Of a stretch of 64,000 bases of DNA, positions 1 to 7,964 are shown one piece after another. This DNA is from Tessaracoccus sp. OH4464_COT-324 (lineage in GTDB: Bacteria; Actinomycetota; Actinomycetes; Propionibacteriales; Propionibacteriaceae): assembly GCF_003932855.1 (NCBI RefSeq), contig NZ_RQYZ01000002.1:124001-188000 (forward strand). Reading direction: 5' to 3'. The translations under genes and the position numbers were made by a program. Numbering within the stretch: the stretch's first letter is position 1; every line of letters starts with the position of its first letter. Under the pieces are notes generated by a model. It was given only the letters and a program-made list of their open reading frames with translations. It was not told where the DNA came from and did not search any database.

Positions 1-160
1 CCGCACAGGTGTTGAACACGACGATGTCCGCCCCCGCAGAGGGGCCCTCGCCCTGGGCTCGCACGAAACCGGCCTCCTCCAGCAAGCCCGAGATCCGTTC
101 GGAGTCGTGCACGTTCATCTGGCACCCGTAGGTGATCACGTGGTAGCTGCGCTCAGTCAT
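1..160 (-). CDS. miaB: tRNA-2-methylthio-N6-dimethylallyladenosine synthase MiaB (N-terminal part, cut by window edge)
   Basis: The first 53 residues of a MiaB/RimO-type radical-SAM methylthiotransferase are present. The ATG is at 160 and the gene runs off the left edge. The visible part is the UPF0004 domain, with YGCQMN (Cys13) and FNTCA (Cys52), two of the three cysteines that bind the auxiliary iron-sulfur cluster. MiaB adds the methylthio group to isopentenyladenosine-37 of tRNAs reading UNN codons. The YGCQMN form is typical of MiaB, whereas the RimO in this window has SLGCARN. Position next to the recA/recX block is the usual actinobacterial arrangement. The radical-SAM and TRAM domains lie outside the window. 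Confidence 0.93.
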   Translation of the reverse strand, partial: MTERSYHVITYGCQMNVHDSERISGLLEEAGFVRAQGEGPSAGADIVVFNTCA

Positions 161-247
161 AACCACGCAACTCTAACTGCGCTTCCCGTTTCGATCCAAC
201 GAGAGGTTGTCTCGAAGTGACCCATCCGCGGATATAGGCTTTCCGCC

Positions 248-1126
248 ATGAGGATTCTACCGACTGGCACGCAGTACGAGATCAGAGCCGGCCACACCAC
301 CGCAGTCGTCGGCGAGGTGGGCGCAACCCTGCGCAGCTTTCGGGTTCGCGATCGCGAGATCCTGGCGACCTATTCCGACGATGAGCCATTCTCTCCTTGG
401 CGGGGCACCACCCTGACTCCGTGGCCAAACCGGATCCGCGACGGCAGATACGTTTTCGACGGCGTGGAGTATCGGCTGCCCATCAACGAGCACGAGCGCA
501 ACTGTGCGCTGCATGGGCTGGGGCACGCCGTGGAGTGGAGGTTGCTGCATCGCCAACCGGATAGCGTGTCGTTGGCGACGGTCATCTACCCCCAGCCCGG
601 GTGGGCCGGGTGCCTCAGGATGGAAATCACCTACTCCGTGCGGGGTGACGCCCTGTCGGTGGAGCATGAGGCGAGCAACGTGGGAGAAATCACCGTGCCC
701 TACGGTTATGGAGCCCACCCCTACTTCGCCTTTGATGATTTGGCGAAAGTTTCGCTCTCGCTGCCCTTCCAGAAGCAGCTGCTGGTCGACAACCGACTAC
801 TTCCTAAGCGGATTGACGAGTTGGAAACCCAATTCGATTTTCGGGCGCCCCATAAGATCGGCGATGTCAGCTTCGACACTGCTTTCACCGAGGGGCCGAA
901 GGACTGGGAGATCCGGCTTGCGGCACCCAGCCACACGGTCACGGTGTGGGCTGACCAGCACCATCCTTGGGCTCAGCTGCATTCACCCGAGGACAGGACC
1001 TCGTTGGCCGTCGAGCCGATGACCTGCGGACCGGATGCATTCAATGATGGCCCGACGAGGGGCGACCTGGTGCAGCTCGCGCCCGGCCAGTCCTTCGCTG
1101 GGCGCTGGGGCGTTCGGGTTCGTTAG
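248..1126 (+). CDS. aldose 1-epimerase family protein (galactose mutarotase-like)
   Basis: This 292-residue cytoplasmic protein has the galactose-mutarotase fold. NRIRDG (about residues 61-66) and the NCALHGLGH segment (about 85-93) carry the binding arginine and first histidine, GYGAHPYF carries the second histidine, and a late glutamate sits in AVEPMTC. The family interconverts alpha and beta anomers of hexoses, and the exact sugar cannot be read from sequence. The ATG at 248 follows a TAGGCT hexamer (235-240) by seven bases, so the transcript may be leaderless. It is convergent with rny, and the two stop codons share bases in TTAG at 1123-1126. Confidence 0.85.
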   Translation: MRILPTGTQYEIRAGHTTAVVGEVGATLRSFRVRDREILATYSDDEPFSPWRGTTLTPWPNRIRDGRYVFDGVEYRLPINEHERNCALHGLGHAVEWRLLHRQPDSVSLATVIYPQPGWAGCLRMEITYSVRGDALSVEHEASNVGEITVPYGYGAHPYFAFDDLAKVSLSLPFQKQLLVDNRLLPKRIDELETQFDFRAPHKIGDVSFDTAFTEGPKDWEIRLAAPSHTVTVWADQHHPWAQLHSPEDRTSLAVEPMTCGPDAFNDGPTRGDLVQLAPGQSFAGRWGVRVR

Positions 1127-2505
1127 CTGGCGAAGGCGGTGGCACGAGACTCGCGGATCACAGTGACCCGGATCCGTCCGCTGAGGGTAAGCTTTTCCCC
1201 GATCTCAGCGGCGATCTCGGCGGCCAAAGCCTGCGCGGCCCTGTCATCTACTTCGCCCGGCAGAACCATCACCCTAACCTCGCGGCCAGCCTGTACCGCG
1301 TAGACGCCGGCCACTCCTGGTTTGCTGCCGGCGATCCGCTCCAACGTCTCCATTCGCTCGACGTAGTTCTCAAGTGATTCACGCCGGGCGCCGGGCCTAG
1401 AACCGGAGATGGCGTCGACTGCCTGGGTGATCAGCGCTTCTGCGGTCCTGGGCTCGACCTCGTTGTGATGGGACTCGACCGCGTGACAGACGTCCTCGTT
1501 TTCGCCGAGCTTGCGCAGCAGCTGGGCGCCTGCCATCGCATGGGACTCGCCGTCCGAAGCGATTGCCTTGCCCACGTCGTGTAGGAATGCTGCCCGCTTG
1601 GTCTGTTCGACGTCTAGGCCCAGTTCCGCCGCGATCAGCCCAGCCAACTGCGCGCACTCAATCAGGTGTTCGAGAACATTCTGGCCGTAGCTGGTGCGAA
1701 ATGACAGTCTTCCAAGAAGCTCCACCAGCTCGTCGGCTAGATCCGTGATCCCCACTCGCGCTGCTGCGTCCCGCCCCACCTCGCGGACTCGTTCGACGAA
1801 GCCCCGCTTGGCACGCTCGAATTGCTGCTCGATCCGCGCGGGGTGAATGACCCCATCAGCGATCAGAGCCTCGATCGTCGCTCTCGCCACTTCTCGCCGC
1901 TCCGGGTCGAAGCAGCTGAGAAGCACGGTCTGCGGGGTCTCGTCGACATAGAGCGTGGCTCCGGTCACCTGTTCGAAGGCCCGGATATTCCGGCCTTCGC
2001 GCCCGATGACGCGACCTTTCATCTCCTCGTTGGGCAAGGAGATAGTGGAAACAACGACTTCGCTCGTCTGTTCGGCGGCGATTCGCTGGATGGCGCCGAC
2101 AACAATCTTGCGCGCTTCGCGTTCGGCTTCCGCACGGAACTGCCGTTCTATCTCACGCGCCTGATGCAGACCCTCAAGTCGAGCATCGCGTGCGATGCTC
2201 CCGATGATCTCTTCCTTGGCCTGCTCCGGGGTGAGCCCGCCGATCCGTGCCAACTCGGCCTCCACCGATTCTGCTCGGAGTGTGAGTTCCTGCTCCTGGC
2301 GGGCCAACTCTCGCGAGCGTCGGTCGACTACGGCACGCTCGTCTTCGGCTTGAGCCGCATGCTCGGCCTTTCGCTGTTCGAAGGCCGCTCGCTCAGCCTC
2401 CAACCGGGCGCTCTCCGCCGCCAACTTGGGAGTAACACCCAGCCGCCACAGCGAGAGGCAGGCGACCACCAGCGCTGCGGAAACTGCCCAGCCAAGCCAT
2501 TCCAT
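1123..2505 (-). CDS. rny: ribonuclease Y
   Basis: RNase Y is a membrane-anchored endoribonuclease that starts mRNA decay. The 460-residue protein has one N-terminal transmembrane helix (about 1-22), a charged coiled coil (about 25-150), a KH RNA-binding domain with GRVIGREGRNIRAFE (about 164-178) and an HD catalytic domain with FLHDVGKA (His309-Asp310). It is shorter than the roughly 520-residue Bacillus protein, mainly in the coiled coil. The ATG follows a good GAGGAG ribosome-binding site. It lies 10 bases after recX in the same direction, so it probably belongs to the recA-recX transcript. Only some actinobacterial lineages have RNase Y, which is a mild taxonomic hint. Confidence 0.93.
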   Translation of the reverse strand: MEWLGWAVSAALVVACLSLWRLGVTPKLAAESARLEAERAAFEQRKAEHAAQAEDERAVVDRRSRELARQEQELTLRAESVEAELARIGGLTPEQAKEEIIGSIARDARLEGLHQAREIERQFRAEAEREARKIVVGAIQRIAAEQTSEVVVSTISLPNEEMKGRVIGREGRNIRAFEQVTGATLYVDETPQTVLLSCFDPERREVARATIEALIADGVIHPARIEQQFERAKRGFVERVREVGRDAAARVGITDLADELVELLGRLSFRTSYGQNVLEHLIECAQLAGLIAAELGLDVEQTKRAAFLHDVGKAIASDGESHAMAGAQLLRKLGENEDVCHAVESHHNEVEPRTAEALITQAVDAISGSRPGARRESLENYVERMETLERIAGSKPGVAGVYAVQAGREVRVMVLPGEVDDRAAQALAAEIAAEIGEKLTLSGRIRVTVIRESRATAFAS

Positions 2506-2515
2506 TTGTTTCTCC

Positions 2516-2998
2516 TCAGTCCGGGTGCTGCCAATCTACCAAGGCTTCTTCCACCACACGGATTACTACGGACTGGCTGAAACCCCGGCGGGAGAGCGTG
2601 CCCGCTAGGCGCCGCTGTGCGACGTGCAGCGGCTGGCCGCGGAGGCTGCGCAGCTTCTTGCTCGCCAACTCCCGTGCCCCAGCCAATTCGTCTTCCTCAC
2701 CGATCTCGCCAAGCATCTCGGCCACCAACTCATCGGATACCCCTTTGTTCCGGAGCTCGTGCGCTATTCGGGCCGACCCATGAAGGGAGTGACGCAGGCG
2801 GCTGTGCACCACGGCAGCGGCGAAGGCCGCGTCATCGAGTAGCCTAACCTCCTTGAACCGAGCGCACAGGTCATCGATTACCTTCTCTGGGACATTCCTC
2901 CTGGCGAGCGCGCCGCGCAGCTCCGCTTCGCTGCGCGGCCGCGCGCTGATCAGGTCCAAGGCGATTCTGCGGGCGAACTCGTCAGAAATCGACCTCAC
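2516..2998 (-). CDS. recX: regulatory protein RecX
   Basis: RecX binds along the RecA filament groove and restrains RecA activity. The 160-residue protein is all helical with the three-repeat RecX layout; the segments around [31 protein letters not shown] and [19 protein letters not shown] are recognisable. The GTG start at 2998 lies inside the recA 3' end (17-base overlap), the usual coupled recA-recX arrangement, so its expression should follow both recA promoters. Length is normal for actinobacteria. Confidence 0.92.
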   Translation of the reverse strand: MRSISDEFARRIALDLISARPRSEAELRGALARRNVPEKVIDDLCARFKEVRLLDDAAFAAAVVHSRLRHSLHGSARIAHELRNKGVSDELVAEMLGEIGEEDELAGARELASKKLRSLRGQPLHVAQRRLAGTLSRRGFSQSVVIRVVEEALVDWQHPD

Positions 2999-4049
2999 CC
3001 GTTTCCGGGTTGATTCCCTCGGGCACGTCCTCTACATCCACCCCGAGGTGCAGCCGAATACGGCGCTCGATCTCATCGGCTACTTCAGGATGATTGCGCA
3101 GGAAATTGCGCGCATTCTCCTTGCCCTGGCCAAGTTGATCGGTCTCATAGGTGAACCACGCCCCGGCCTTGCGGATGATTCCGGCCTCCACCCCCATATC
3201 GAGCAGAGATCCCTCCCGCGAGATACCCTGACCATACATGATGTCGAACTCGGCCTGCTTGAATGGCGGCGCCACCTTGTTCTTGACCACCTTCACCCGA
3301 GTACGGTTGCCCACCATCTCCGAGCCGTCCTTCAGGGTCTCGATGCGGCGCACGTCGAGCCGCACGGAGGAGTAGAACTTGAGCGCACGGCCGCCGGTAG
3401 TGGTTTCCGGGTTGCCGAACATCACGCCAATCTTCTCGCGCAACTGGTTGATAAAGATCGCGGTGGTGTTGGCCGCCTTGAGCGCGCCCGTCATCTTGCG
3501 CAACGCCTGGCTCATCAACCGAGCCTGGAGACCGACGTGGGAATCCCCCATCTCACCCTCGATCTCGGCTCTCGGGGTCAAGGCAGCCACGGAGTCGACC
3601 ACGATCAACGCGAGGGCGCCGGAGCGGACCAAGGTGTCGGCGATCTCAAGTGCCTGCTCACCGTTGTCGGGCTGGGAGACGAGAAGTTCATCCGTGTTGA
3701 CGCCGAGCTTCGCTGCATAGTCCGGGTCCAGAGCGTGTTCCGCATCAATGAACGCACAGATCCCGCCCTCGGCCTGAGCGTTTGCAATGGCGTGCAACGC
3801 CACCGTCGTCTTGCCGCTGGACTCCGGGCCGTAGATCTCAACGATGCGTCCCCGAGGCAGCCCACCCACCCCCAGGGCCACGTCGAGCGCCACCGACCCC
3901 GTGGGGATGACGTCCATGGGTACACGGGAATCGGCGCCGAGCTTCATGATTGAGCCCTTACCGTGCGACTTTTCGATCTGCTGCAATGCAGCTTCCAGCG
4001 CCTTCAAGCGGTCTCCCGGACCACCCTTTCGGTTGTCACCTGCGGCCAT
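2982..4049 (-). CDS. recA: recombinase RecA
   Basis: RecA is the ATP-dependent strand-exchange protein and LexA co-protease. The 355-residue sequence has the N-terminal polymerisation helix, Walker [10 protein letters not shown] (residues 74-82), the [10 protein letters not shown] and [12 protein letters not shown] loop-region motifs and an acidic C-terminus. No intein is present. The ATG at 4049 is preceded by GAAGGA. Two promoters are readable upstream: one with a LexA box in its spacer (4152-4180) and one with a PafBC/RecA-NDp-like element (4089-4110). recX follows with an overlap. Confidence 0.98.
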   Translation of the reverse strand: MAAGDNRKGGPGDRLKALEAALQQIEKSHGKGSIMKLGADSRVPMDVIPTGSVALDVALGVGGLPRGRIVEIYGPESSGKTTVALHAIANAQAEGGICAFIDAEHALDPDYAAKLGVNTDELLVSQPDNGEQALEIADTLVRSGALALIVVDSVAALTPRAEIEGEMGDSHVGLQARLMSQALRKMTGALKAANTTAIFINQLREKIGVMFGNPETTTGGRALKFYSSVRLDVRRIETLKDGSEMVGNRTRVKVVKNKVAPPFKQAEFDIMYGQGISREGSLLDMGVEAGIIRKAGAWFTYETDQLGQGKENARNFLRNHPEVADEIERRIRLHLGVDVEDVPEGINPETGEVDF

Positions 4050-4088
4050 GATTATCCTTCACGCTTATGAGTAGTGGTTGCAACCATT

Positions 4089-4110
4089 ACTCTGTCAGTG
4101 GGCACTGACA
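4089..4110 (-). promoter_or_regulatory. candidate PafBC-type (RecA-NDp) promoter of recA
   Basis: Reading the minus strand, TGTCAGTG (4110-4103) is followed after exactly eight bases by CAGAGT (4094-4089). This matches the mycobacterial RecA-NDp layout TGTCRGTG-N8-TANNNT except for the first base of the -10. The TGTCAGTG half is also repeated inverted at 4093-4100, making an 18-bp perfect inverted repeat around GG. The predicted start near 4082 gives a leader of about 33 bases. The motif is known from mycobacteria. Its use here is inference, supported by pafBC in the same window. Confidence 0.6.
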
Positions 4111-4151
4111 TTTCTTCATCTGGCTTCCTGGCTGTGGAGAAGCCAGCCAGA

Positions 4152-4180
4152 ACATTACCGAACGTCCGTTCGAATATCAA
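4152..4180 (-). promoter_or_regulatory. LexA-controlled recA promoter (SOS box in the spacer)
   Basis: The palindrome CGAACGTCCGTTCG (4159-4172) fits the actinobacterial/Gram-positive LexA box GAAC-N4-GTTC. On the minus strand it lies between TTGATA (4180-4175) and TAATGT (4157-4152), which are 17 bases apart. LexA bound there would cover the promoter core. The distance to the recA ATG is about 100 bases. Confidence 0.82.
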
Positions 4181-4190
4181 TGTCGTCACG

Positions 4191-4385
4191 CTAGCGCACC
4201 TGTTCGGGCAACTCCAGTTGTTCCCAGACGGCGCGCCAAATCCGTTTGCAGTCAACTCCGTGGGCCAGCGCCTCGTTCACTGTCCGCGAACCCAGACCGC
4301 TCAACACCGTGTTCTCCGCCCACACCCGCGCGTATTGCTCGCCCAGCACCTCGTCCAGCCGAATCCAGAACTCTACTTCCCGCAC
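4191..4385 (-). CDS. DUF3046 family small protein
   Basis: This 64-residue protein starts VREVEFWIRLDEVLG and ends WRAVWEQLELPEQVR. It is a recognisable member of the actinobacterial DUF3046 family, which sits between recA and miaB in many genomes and has no known function. It is acidic, soluble and has two Trp-rich helices. The GTG at 4385 is chosen by family length and because a TATACT hexamer (minus 4398-4393) lies seven bases upstream, implying a leaderless mRNA. It stops 11 bases from the recA LexA promoter, so read-through into recA is possible. It is divergent from the deoR-type gene with only 22 bases between starts. Confidence 0.85.
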   Translation of the reverse strand: MREVEFWIRLDEVLGEQYARVWAENTVLSGLGSRTVNEALAHGVDCKRIWRAVWEQLELPEQVR

Positions 4386-4392
4386 CGAACAA

Positions 4393-4400
4393 AGTATATT
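4393..4400. promoter_or_regulatory. overlapping divergent -10 elements for the DUF3046 gene and the DeoR-type regulator
   Basis: TATATT (4395-4400, plus strand) is followed by seven bases and then the ATG at 4408. TATACT (4398-4393, minus strand) is followed by seven bases and then the GTG at 4385. The two -10 hexamers share four bases. Both genes would therefore be transcribed from their first codon, and polymerase could serve only one side at a time. The -35 regions are weak on both strands. Confidence 0.6.
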
Positions 4401-4407
4401 GCTGCAC

Positions 4408-5193
4408 ATGTACGCAGCCCCATCGAAGAAACGGTCAGATCGCATGGTAGCCCTGCTTGACCTGCTGAATGAGCGCGGCGCCCTCAGCCTTTCCTTCCTC
4501 GCCACCTCGTTGGGAGCCTCCGCTGCGACGATCCGCCGCGACGTCGCACAGCTGGCTGCCCAGGGTCTGCTTGAACGCACCCATGGGGGCTGTCGTCCAC
4601 TCCAAGGCTCCACCGAACTCCCGGTGAGGCTGCGTGACGCCAAACAGGCCGACGCGAAAAAGGCCATCGCGCAGCGCATAGCAAGAGAGATTCCTCCGGG
4701 GAAGCACATGCTGGCCCTAACCGGCGGAAGCACCGTGGCCGCAGTGCTGCGCAGCCTGGAGCACCGCACAGATCTGACTATCATCACCAACTCAATCAGC
4801 ATCGGCTTGGCGGCCGCAGAACAGGGCCAGAGCCGGGTGCTGATCGCTGGCGGCGTTCTGCGCCCGAGCTCGCTGGAATTGGTGGGAGCTCTCACCGAGG
4901 AAACCATGAAGCTAGTGAATGTGGGCACGGCCATCGTGGGAGTCAGCGGGTGCAGCGTTGAGGCTGGGTTCACCGGGCATGACGAGACCGAGGCGCGTAC
5001 GAATCTGCTGATGCTCGAACACGCCCAGCGAGTGATCGTTGTGATGGACTCAACTAAGTTGGGGCAGAGCGCGAAGGCCAAAATCGTTGGCCTCGACAAG
5101 GTCGATCTACTCGTGACCGACGACCGGGCCGACCCGGAGCGGTTGGAGAAACTGCGCAGGGCAGGGCTTCAGGTGGCGGTGGTCAAAGTCTAA
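4408..5193 (+). CDS. DeoR-family transcriptional regulator
   Basis: This is a 261-residue DeoR-type sugar-metabolism repressor. The N-terminal winged helix-turn-helix (about residues 8-60) includes LATSLGASAATIRRDVAQL. The C-terminal DeoRC sugar-phosphate-sensing domain (about 75-245) includes ALTGGSTVAAVL, IITNSISIGLAAAE and VMDSTKLGQSA. Such proteins usually control a neighbouring sugar operon, but none adjoins it here, so its target is unknown. The ATG at 4408 is preferred because KKRSDRMVALLDLL keeps the family start and a TATATT lies seven bases upstream. ATG 4444 is the alternative. It converges with clgR and the stop codons overlap. Confidence 0.88.
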   Translation: MYAAPSKKRSDRMVALLDLLNERGALSLSFLATSLGASAATIRRDVAQLAAQGLLERTHGGCRPLQGSTELPVRLRDAKQADAKKAIAQRIAREIPPGKHMLALTGGSTVAAVLRSLEHRTDLTIITNSISIGLAAAEQGQSRVLIAGGVLRPSSLELVGALTEETMKLVNVGTAIVGVSGCSVEAGFTGHDETEARTNLLMLEHAQRVIVVMDSTKLGQSAKAKIVGLDKVDLLVTDDRADPERLEKLRRAGLQVAVVKV

Positions 5194-5468
5194 GCGGCCG
5201 CCTCGACACCCTGCTCCACAGCCTCCCGGACGCTCAACTTCCAAGCCACAGAACTCATCAGCTGGCCGAGCGTGACACCGAGAGCACGGCAGATGGACCC
5301 CAGTACCTCGCTGGATGCTTCCTTGTGGCCACGCTCGATCTCCGACAGGTATCCCAGCGAGACCATCGAAGCCGTGGACACCTTACGCAACGTCAGCCCC
5401 GTCTCGGCCCGCAGCTCTCGAAGAGCCTCACCAACAACCTGACGCAACAGCACGTTTCGCACTTCCAT
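5190..5468 (-). CDS. clgR: ClgR-type XRE-family transcriptional regulator
   Basis: The 92-residue protein has one Cro/CI helix-turn-helix (about residues 10-70). Its sequence VSLGYLSEIERGHKEASSE is characteristic of ClgR, the activator of clp protease genes and stress functions in Corynebacterium, Streptomyces and mycobacteria. The C-terminus is EAAA. In Streptomyces ClgR, two terminal alanines act as a ClpP-dependent degradation tag, so the same feedback turnover is likely here. Location downstream of pgsA-pncC matches the mycobacterial order. The ATG at 5468 leaves 61 bases to pncC. Confidence 0.85.
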   Translation of the reverse strand: MEVRNVLLRQVVGEALRELRAETGLTLRKVSTASMVSLGYLSEIERGHKEASSEVLGSICRALGVTLGQLMSSVAWKLSVREAVEQGVEAAA

Positions 5469-5529
5469 CTGCCCCTATCCCGGGACTGATGCCCCGCTTC
5501 GATAAGGTCAAACGCGCAAGTGCTCCGGT

Positions 5530-6003
5530 TTATTCCCGACCAGCCAGCTTCCACCAGAGAAACAGCAGCGCATGCTCGACGCTCGCCCGCCGGATCTCGT
5601 CCCGGCAGCCGCTCAATCTGAGTTCCTGCGTGGCCACCGCGCCGCCTCCCGCGACCCCCACCCAGACCGACCCGGCAGCCACCCCGTCGCTCGGCCCAGG
5701 GCCCGCCACCCCCGTCGTGGCTACCCCCCAGCTTGTGGCGCACTCCAACACCGCCCCGCGAGCCATCTGCGCCGCCGTCTCCGCGTTGAACGCGCCGCGG
5801 AGCGCAAGCCAGGCCGGATCGACGTGGGCGAGCTTGGTCTTCAGATCCACGGCGTAGGTCACCAGCCCACCGCGAAAGACCTCTGATGCCCCGGGGACCG
5901 TCGCGAACTCTGCCGCGACCAGACCAGCGGTGAGCGACTCGCAGGTAGCTACCGTCTCGCCACGCTCGCGCAGCAGAGCAACGATGCGGGCCGCGTCGCT
6001 CAC
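5530..6003 (-). CDS. pncC: CinA C-terminal domain protein, nicotinamide-nucleotide amidase
   Basis: This 157-residue stand-alone CinA C-terminal (PncC) domain deamidates nicotinamide mononucleotide to nicotinate mononucleotide, a salvage step towards NAD. Signature segments are TCESLTAGLVAAEF, YAVDLKTKLAHV and TTGVAGPGPSDG, which hold the active-site Ser and Lys region. The N-terminal MoaB-like CinA domain is absent, as in other actinobacterial versions. The GTG start overlaps the pgsA stop in a GTGA junction, so it is translated with pgsA. A nicotinamidase-NUDIX fusion at 49975-51141 touches the same metabolism. Confidence 0.88.
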   Translation of the reverse strand: MSDAARIVALLRERGETVATCESLTAGLVAAEFATVPGASEVFRGGLVTYAVDLKTKLAHVDPAWLALRGAFNAETAAQMARGAVLECATSWGVATTGVAGPGPSDGVAAGSVWVGVAGGGAVATQELRLSGCRDEIRRASVEHALLFLWWKLAGRE

Positions 6004-6578
6004 CTAGCTTCGGGTTCCCGGCCGGCCGTGCGGAGCAGTCCGACAGCCTCTCGAACATAGTCGAACCCGGTGACCACTGTCACGATCAACGCCAGCCACA
6101 TCAGTGCCCACGCCCCGACCTGCAGCGGACCGGGCAGAAACTGCTCACCGAACAGAAGCAACAGAAGAGCGAACGATTGAAGCACCGTCTTCAACTTCCC
6201 GCCCCGGTTTGCAGCCATGATGATGCTGCGACGTTTGAGGTAGTCTCGTAGGGCGGTTATCCCCCATTCCCGGACCAAGATGATGATCGTGAAATACCAG
6301 GGCAACTCGCCCAACAACGACAGGGAAATGAACGCCGCTCCCGTGAGCGCCTTGTCAGCGATCGGATCCCAAAGCTTGCCGAAGTCCGTGACGAGGCCGT
6401 ACTTGCGTGCGATTCTCCCGTCCAGAAAATCCGTGGCCATGGCGGCAGCAAACACCGCAGTCGCGGCCGCTCTCAGCCCCAGGTTGTTCGGATCGACGAA
6501 CAGCAAGACCACCATCACCGGGACCAGGATCATGCGGATCACTGTCAAGATGTTCGGCAGGCTCGCATGGGGAGTCAT
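6000..6578 (-). CDS. pgsA: CDP-diacylglycerol--glycerol-3-phosphate 3-phosphatidyltransferase
   Basis: PgsA makes phosphatidylglycerol phosphate from CDP-diacylglycerol and glycerol-3-phosphate at the inner membrane. The 192-residue protein has about five hydrophobic segments and the complete CDP-alcohol phosphotransferase motif D-x2-DG-x2-AR-x8-G-x3-D-x3-D (DFLDGRIAR through LWDPIAD, about residues 50-75). ATGA and GTGA overlaps join it to rimO upstream and pncC downstream. Related family members make other phospholipids, but the order rimO-pgsA-cinA-clgR supports this assignment. Confidence 0.92.
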   Translation of the reverse strand: MTPHASLPNILTVIRMILVPVMVVLLFVDPNNLGLRAAATAVFAAAMATDFLDGRIARKYGLVTDFGKLWDPIADKALTGAAFISLSLLGELPWYFTIIILVREWGITALRDYLKRRSIIMAANRGGKLKTVLQSFALLLLLFGEQFLPGPLQVGAWALMWLALIVTVVTGFDYVREAVGLLRTAGREPEAR

Positions 6579-7954
6579 CGGTTCACCTCCGCATAAAGGT
6601 CGATTCCCTCAGAGTCTACGGCCCTCGCTGCGACGAGCGCGCCGCAGCCGTGTTCCCCATCGACCCGCACGATTCCGTCGGTCTCCGGGCCCTGATGCCG
6701 AGCGCGCCCCCAGGCCCCCTCATCGTCGGTGCCCTCTATCAGCACCTCCAGCCGCTCGCCGATCCGCTCCGCCGCCCGGCCCTCCGCCACCTCAAGCGCG
6801 AGATCGGCCAACTCGGATCGGCGTTCCTCTACTACCTCCTCCGGCAGGTGGCCCGGCAGTGAGACACCCTCAGTTCCTTCCTCGTCCGAGTAGCCAAACA
6901 CCCCACACACGTCGAGGTTAGCTGCCGAGATGAAGCCGCGCAGGATCTCGACGTCGCACTCCGTTTCGCCCGGGAAGCCCGCGATCACATTGCTTCGGAT
7001 GCCTGCGGTGGGCGCGGAGCGCCGGATCGACTCGATCAGGCCCAGGAAACTGTCTGGGTCGCCGAAGCGTCGCATCGAGCGCAGCACGGATTTCGAGGCA
7101 TGCTGGAAACTCAGGTCGAAATATGGAACCACCTTTTCGGTGTTCAGGATCGCATGCAGCATCGACGGCCGAATCTCCGCCGGTTGAAGGTAGCTGACGC
7201 GGATCCACTCGATGCCGTCCACTCTGCTCAGCCGCGCGAGCAAGCTTTCCAGCCCCTCGCCCGGAGGCAGATCCTTACCGTAGGAGGACGTGTTCTCACT
7301 CACCAGAAACAGCTCACGCACCCCCTGCTCCGCAAGCCAGTGCGCCTCAGCCACGATCTCATCGCCCGGCCGCGAGAAATAGGCACCGCGGAAGCTCGGG
7401 ATGGCGCAGAACGCGCACTTGCGGTCACAGCCGGAGGCAATCTTCAGGCTCGACCACGGAGCGTCGCTCAGCCGCTTTCGACCCGCCAGCCAGGAGTGCC
7501 CCGGGATGGCCACCTCTGGTGCTTGCTGCCGCTGGGCCGGCGCGATCGGCAGGAGCTTTCGTCGGTCCCGCGGCACGTGCGAAATCTGCTGCTCGCCGTC
7601 GAGGATGCCGCGCAGCCGGTCGGCGATGTCCGCGTAGGCGTCGAAACCGAGCACGGCGTCGGCTTCAGGCAGTTCCTTGGCCAACTCTGCGCCGTACCTT
7701 TCGGCCATGCACCCCACTGCGACGACCGAACGCACCCCGGCGCTCTCCTTCAGATCGGCAGCCGCCAGCAGCGTGTCGATCGAGTCTTTCTTCGCCTGCT
7801 CCACAAAACCACAGGTGTTCACGACGACCGTTTCTGCCTCTGCGGGATCGGACACCAGGCGGAACCCCCCTGCTTCCAGACGGGCAGCCAGTTCCTCGGA
7901 GTCGACATCGTTGCGGGCGCAGCCGAGCGATGCGATATGCACAGAATGAGTCAT
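6575..7954 (-). CDS. rimO: ribosomal protein S12 (Asp88) methylthiotransferase RimO
   Basis: RimO is a radical-SAM enzyme that adds a methylthio group to Asp88 (E. coli numbering) of ribosomal protein S12. The 459-residue protein begins MTHSVHIASLGCARND. It has the UPF0004 domain (three cluster cysteines), the radical-SAM triad in CDRKCAFC and a C-terminal TRAM domain. The ATG at 7954 is chosen because it begins the UPF0004 domain; upstream in-frame codons would run into ftsK. It starts 10 bases after the ftsK stop and overlaps pgsA by an ATGA. Confidence 0.95.
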   Translation of the reverse strand: MTHSVHIASLGCARNDVDSEELAARLEAGGFRLVSDPAEAETVVVNTCGFVEQAKKDSIDTLLAAADLKESAGVRSVVAVGCMAERYGAELAKELPEADAVLGFDAYADIADRLRGILDGEQQISHVPRDRRKLLPIAPAQRQQAPEVAIPGHSWLAGRKRLSDAPWSSLKIASGCDRKCAFCAIPSFRGAYFSRPGDEIVAEAHWLAEQGVRELFLVSENTSSYGKDLPPGEGLESLLARLSRVDGIEWIRVSYLQPAEIRPSMLHAILNTEKVVPYFDLSFQHASKSVLRSMRRFGDPDSFLGLIESIRRSAPTAGIRSNVIAGFPGETECDVEILRGFISAANLDVCGVFGYSDEEGTEGVSLPGHLPEEVVEERRSELADLALEVAEGRAAERIGERLEVLIEGTDDEGAWGRARHQGPETDGIVRVDGEHGCGALVAARAVDSEGIDLYAEVNR

Positions 7955-7964
7955 CGCCACCAGA

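Noticed and set aside
2853-3953. 366-codon plus-strand open frame opposite recA
   Set aside because: It is a shadow of recA on the other strand. The recA protein is complete and the antisense product has no recognisable motif; long antisense frames are expected at high GC.
4191-5099. 302-codon minus-strand frame across the DeoR-type gene
   Set aside because: Only its last 64 codons are real (DUF3046). The upstream part is antisense to the DeoR coding region.
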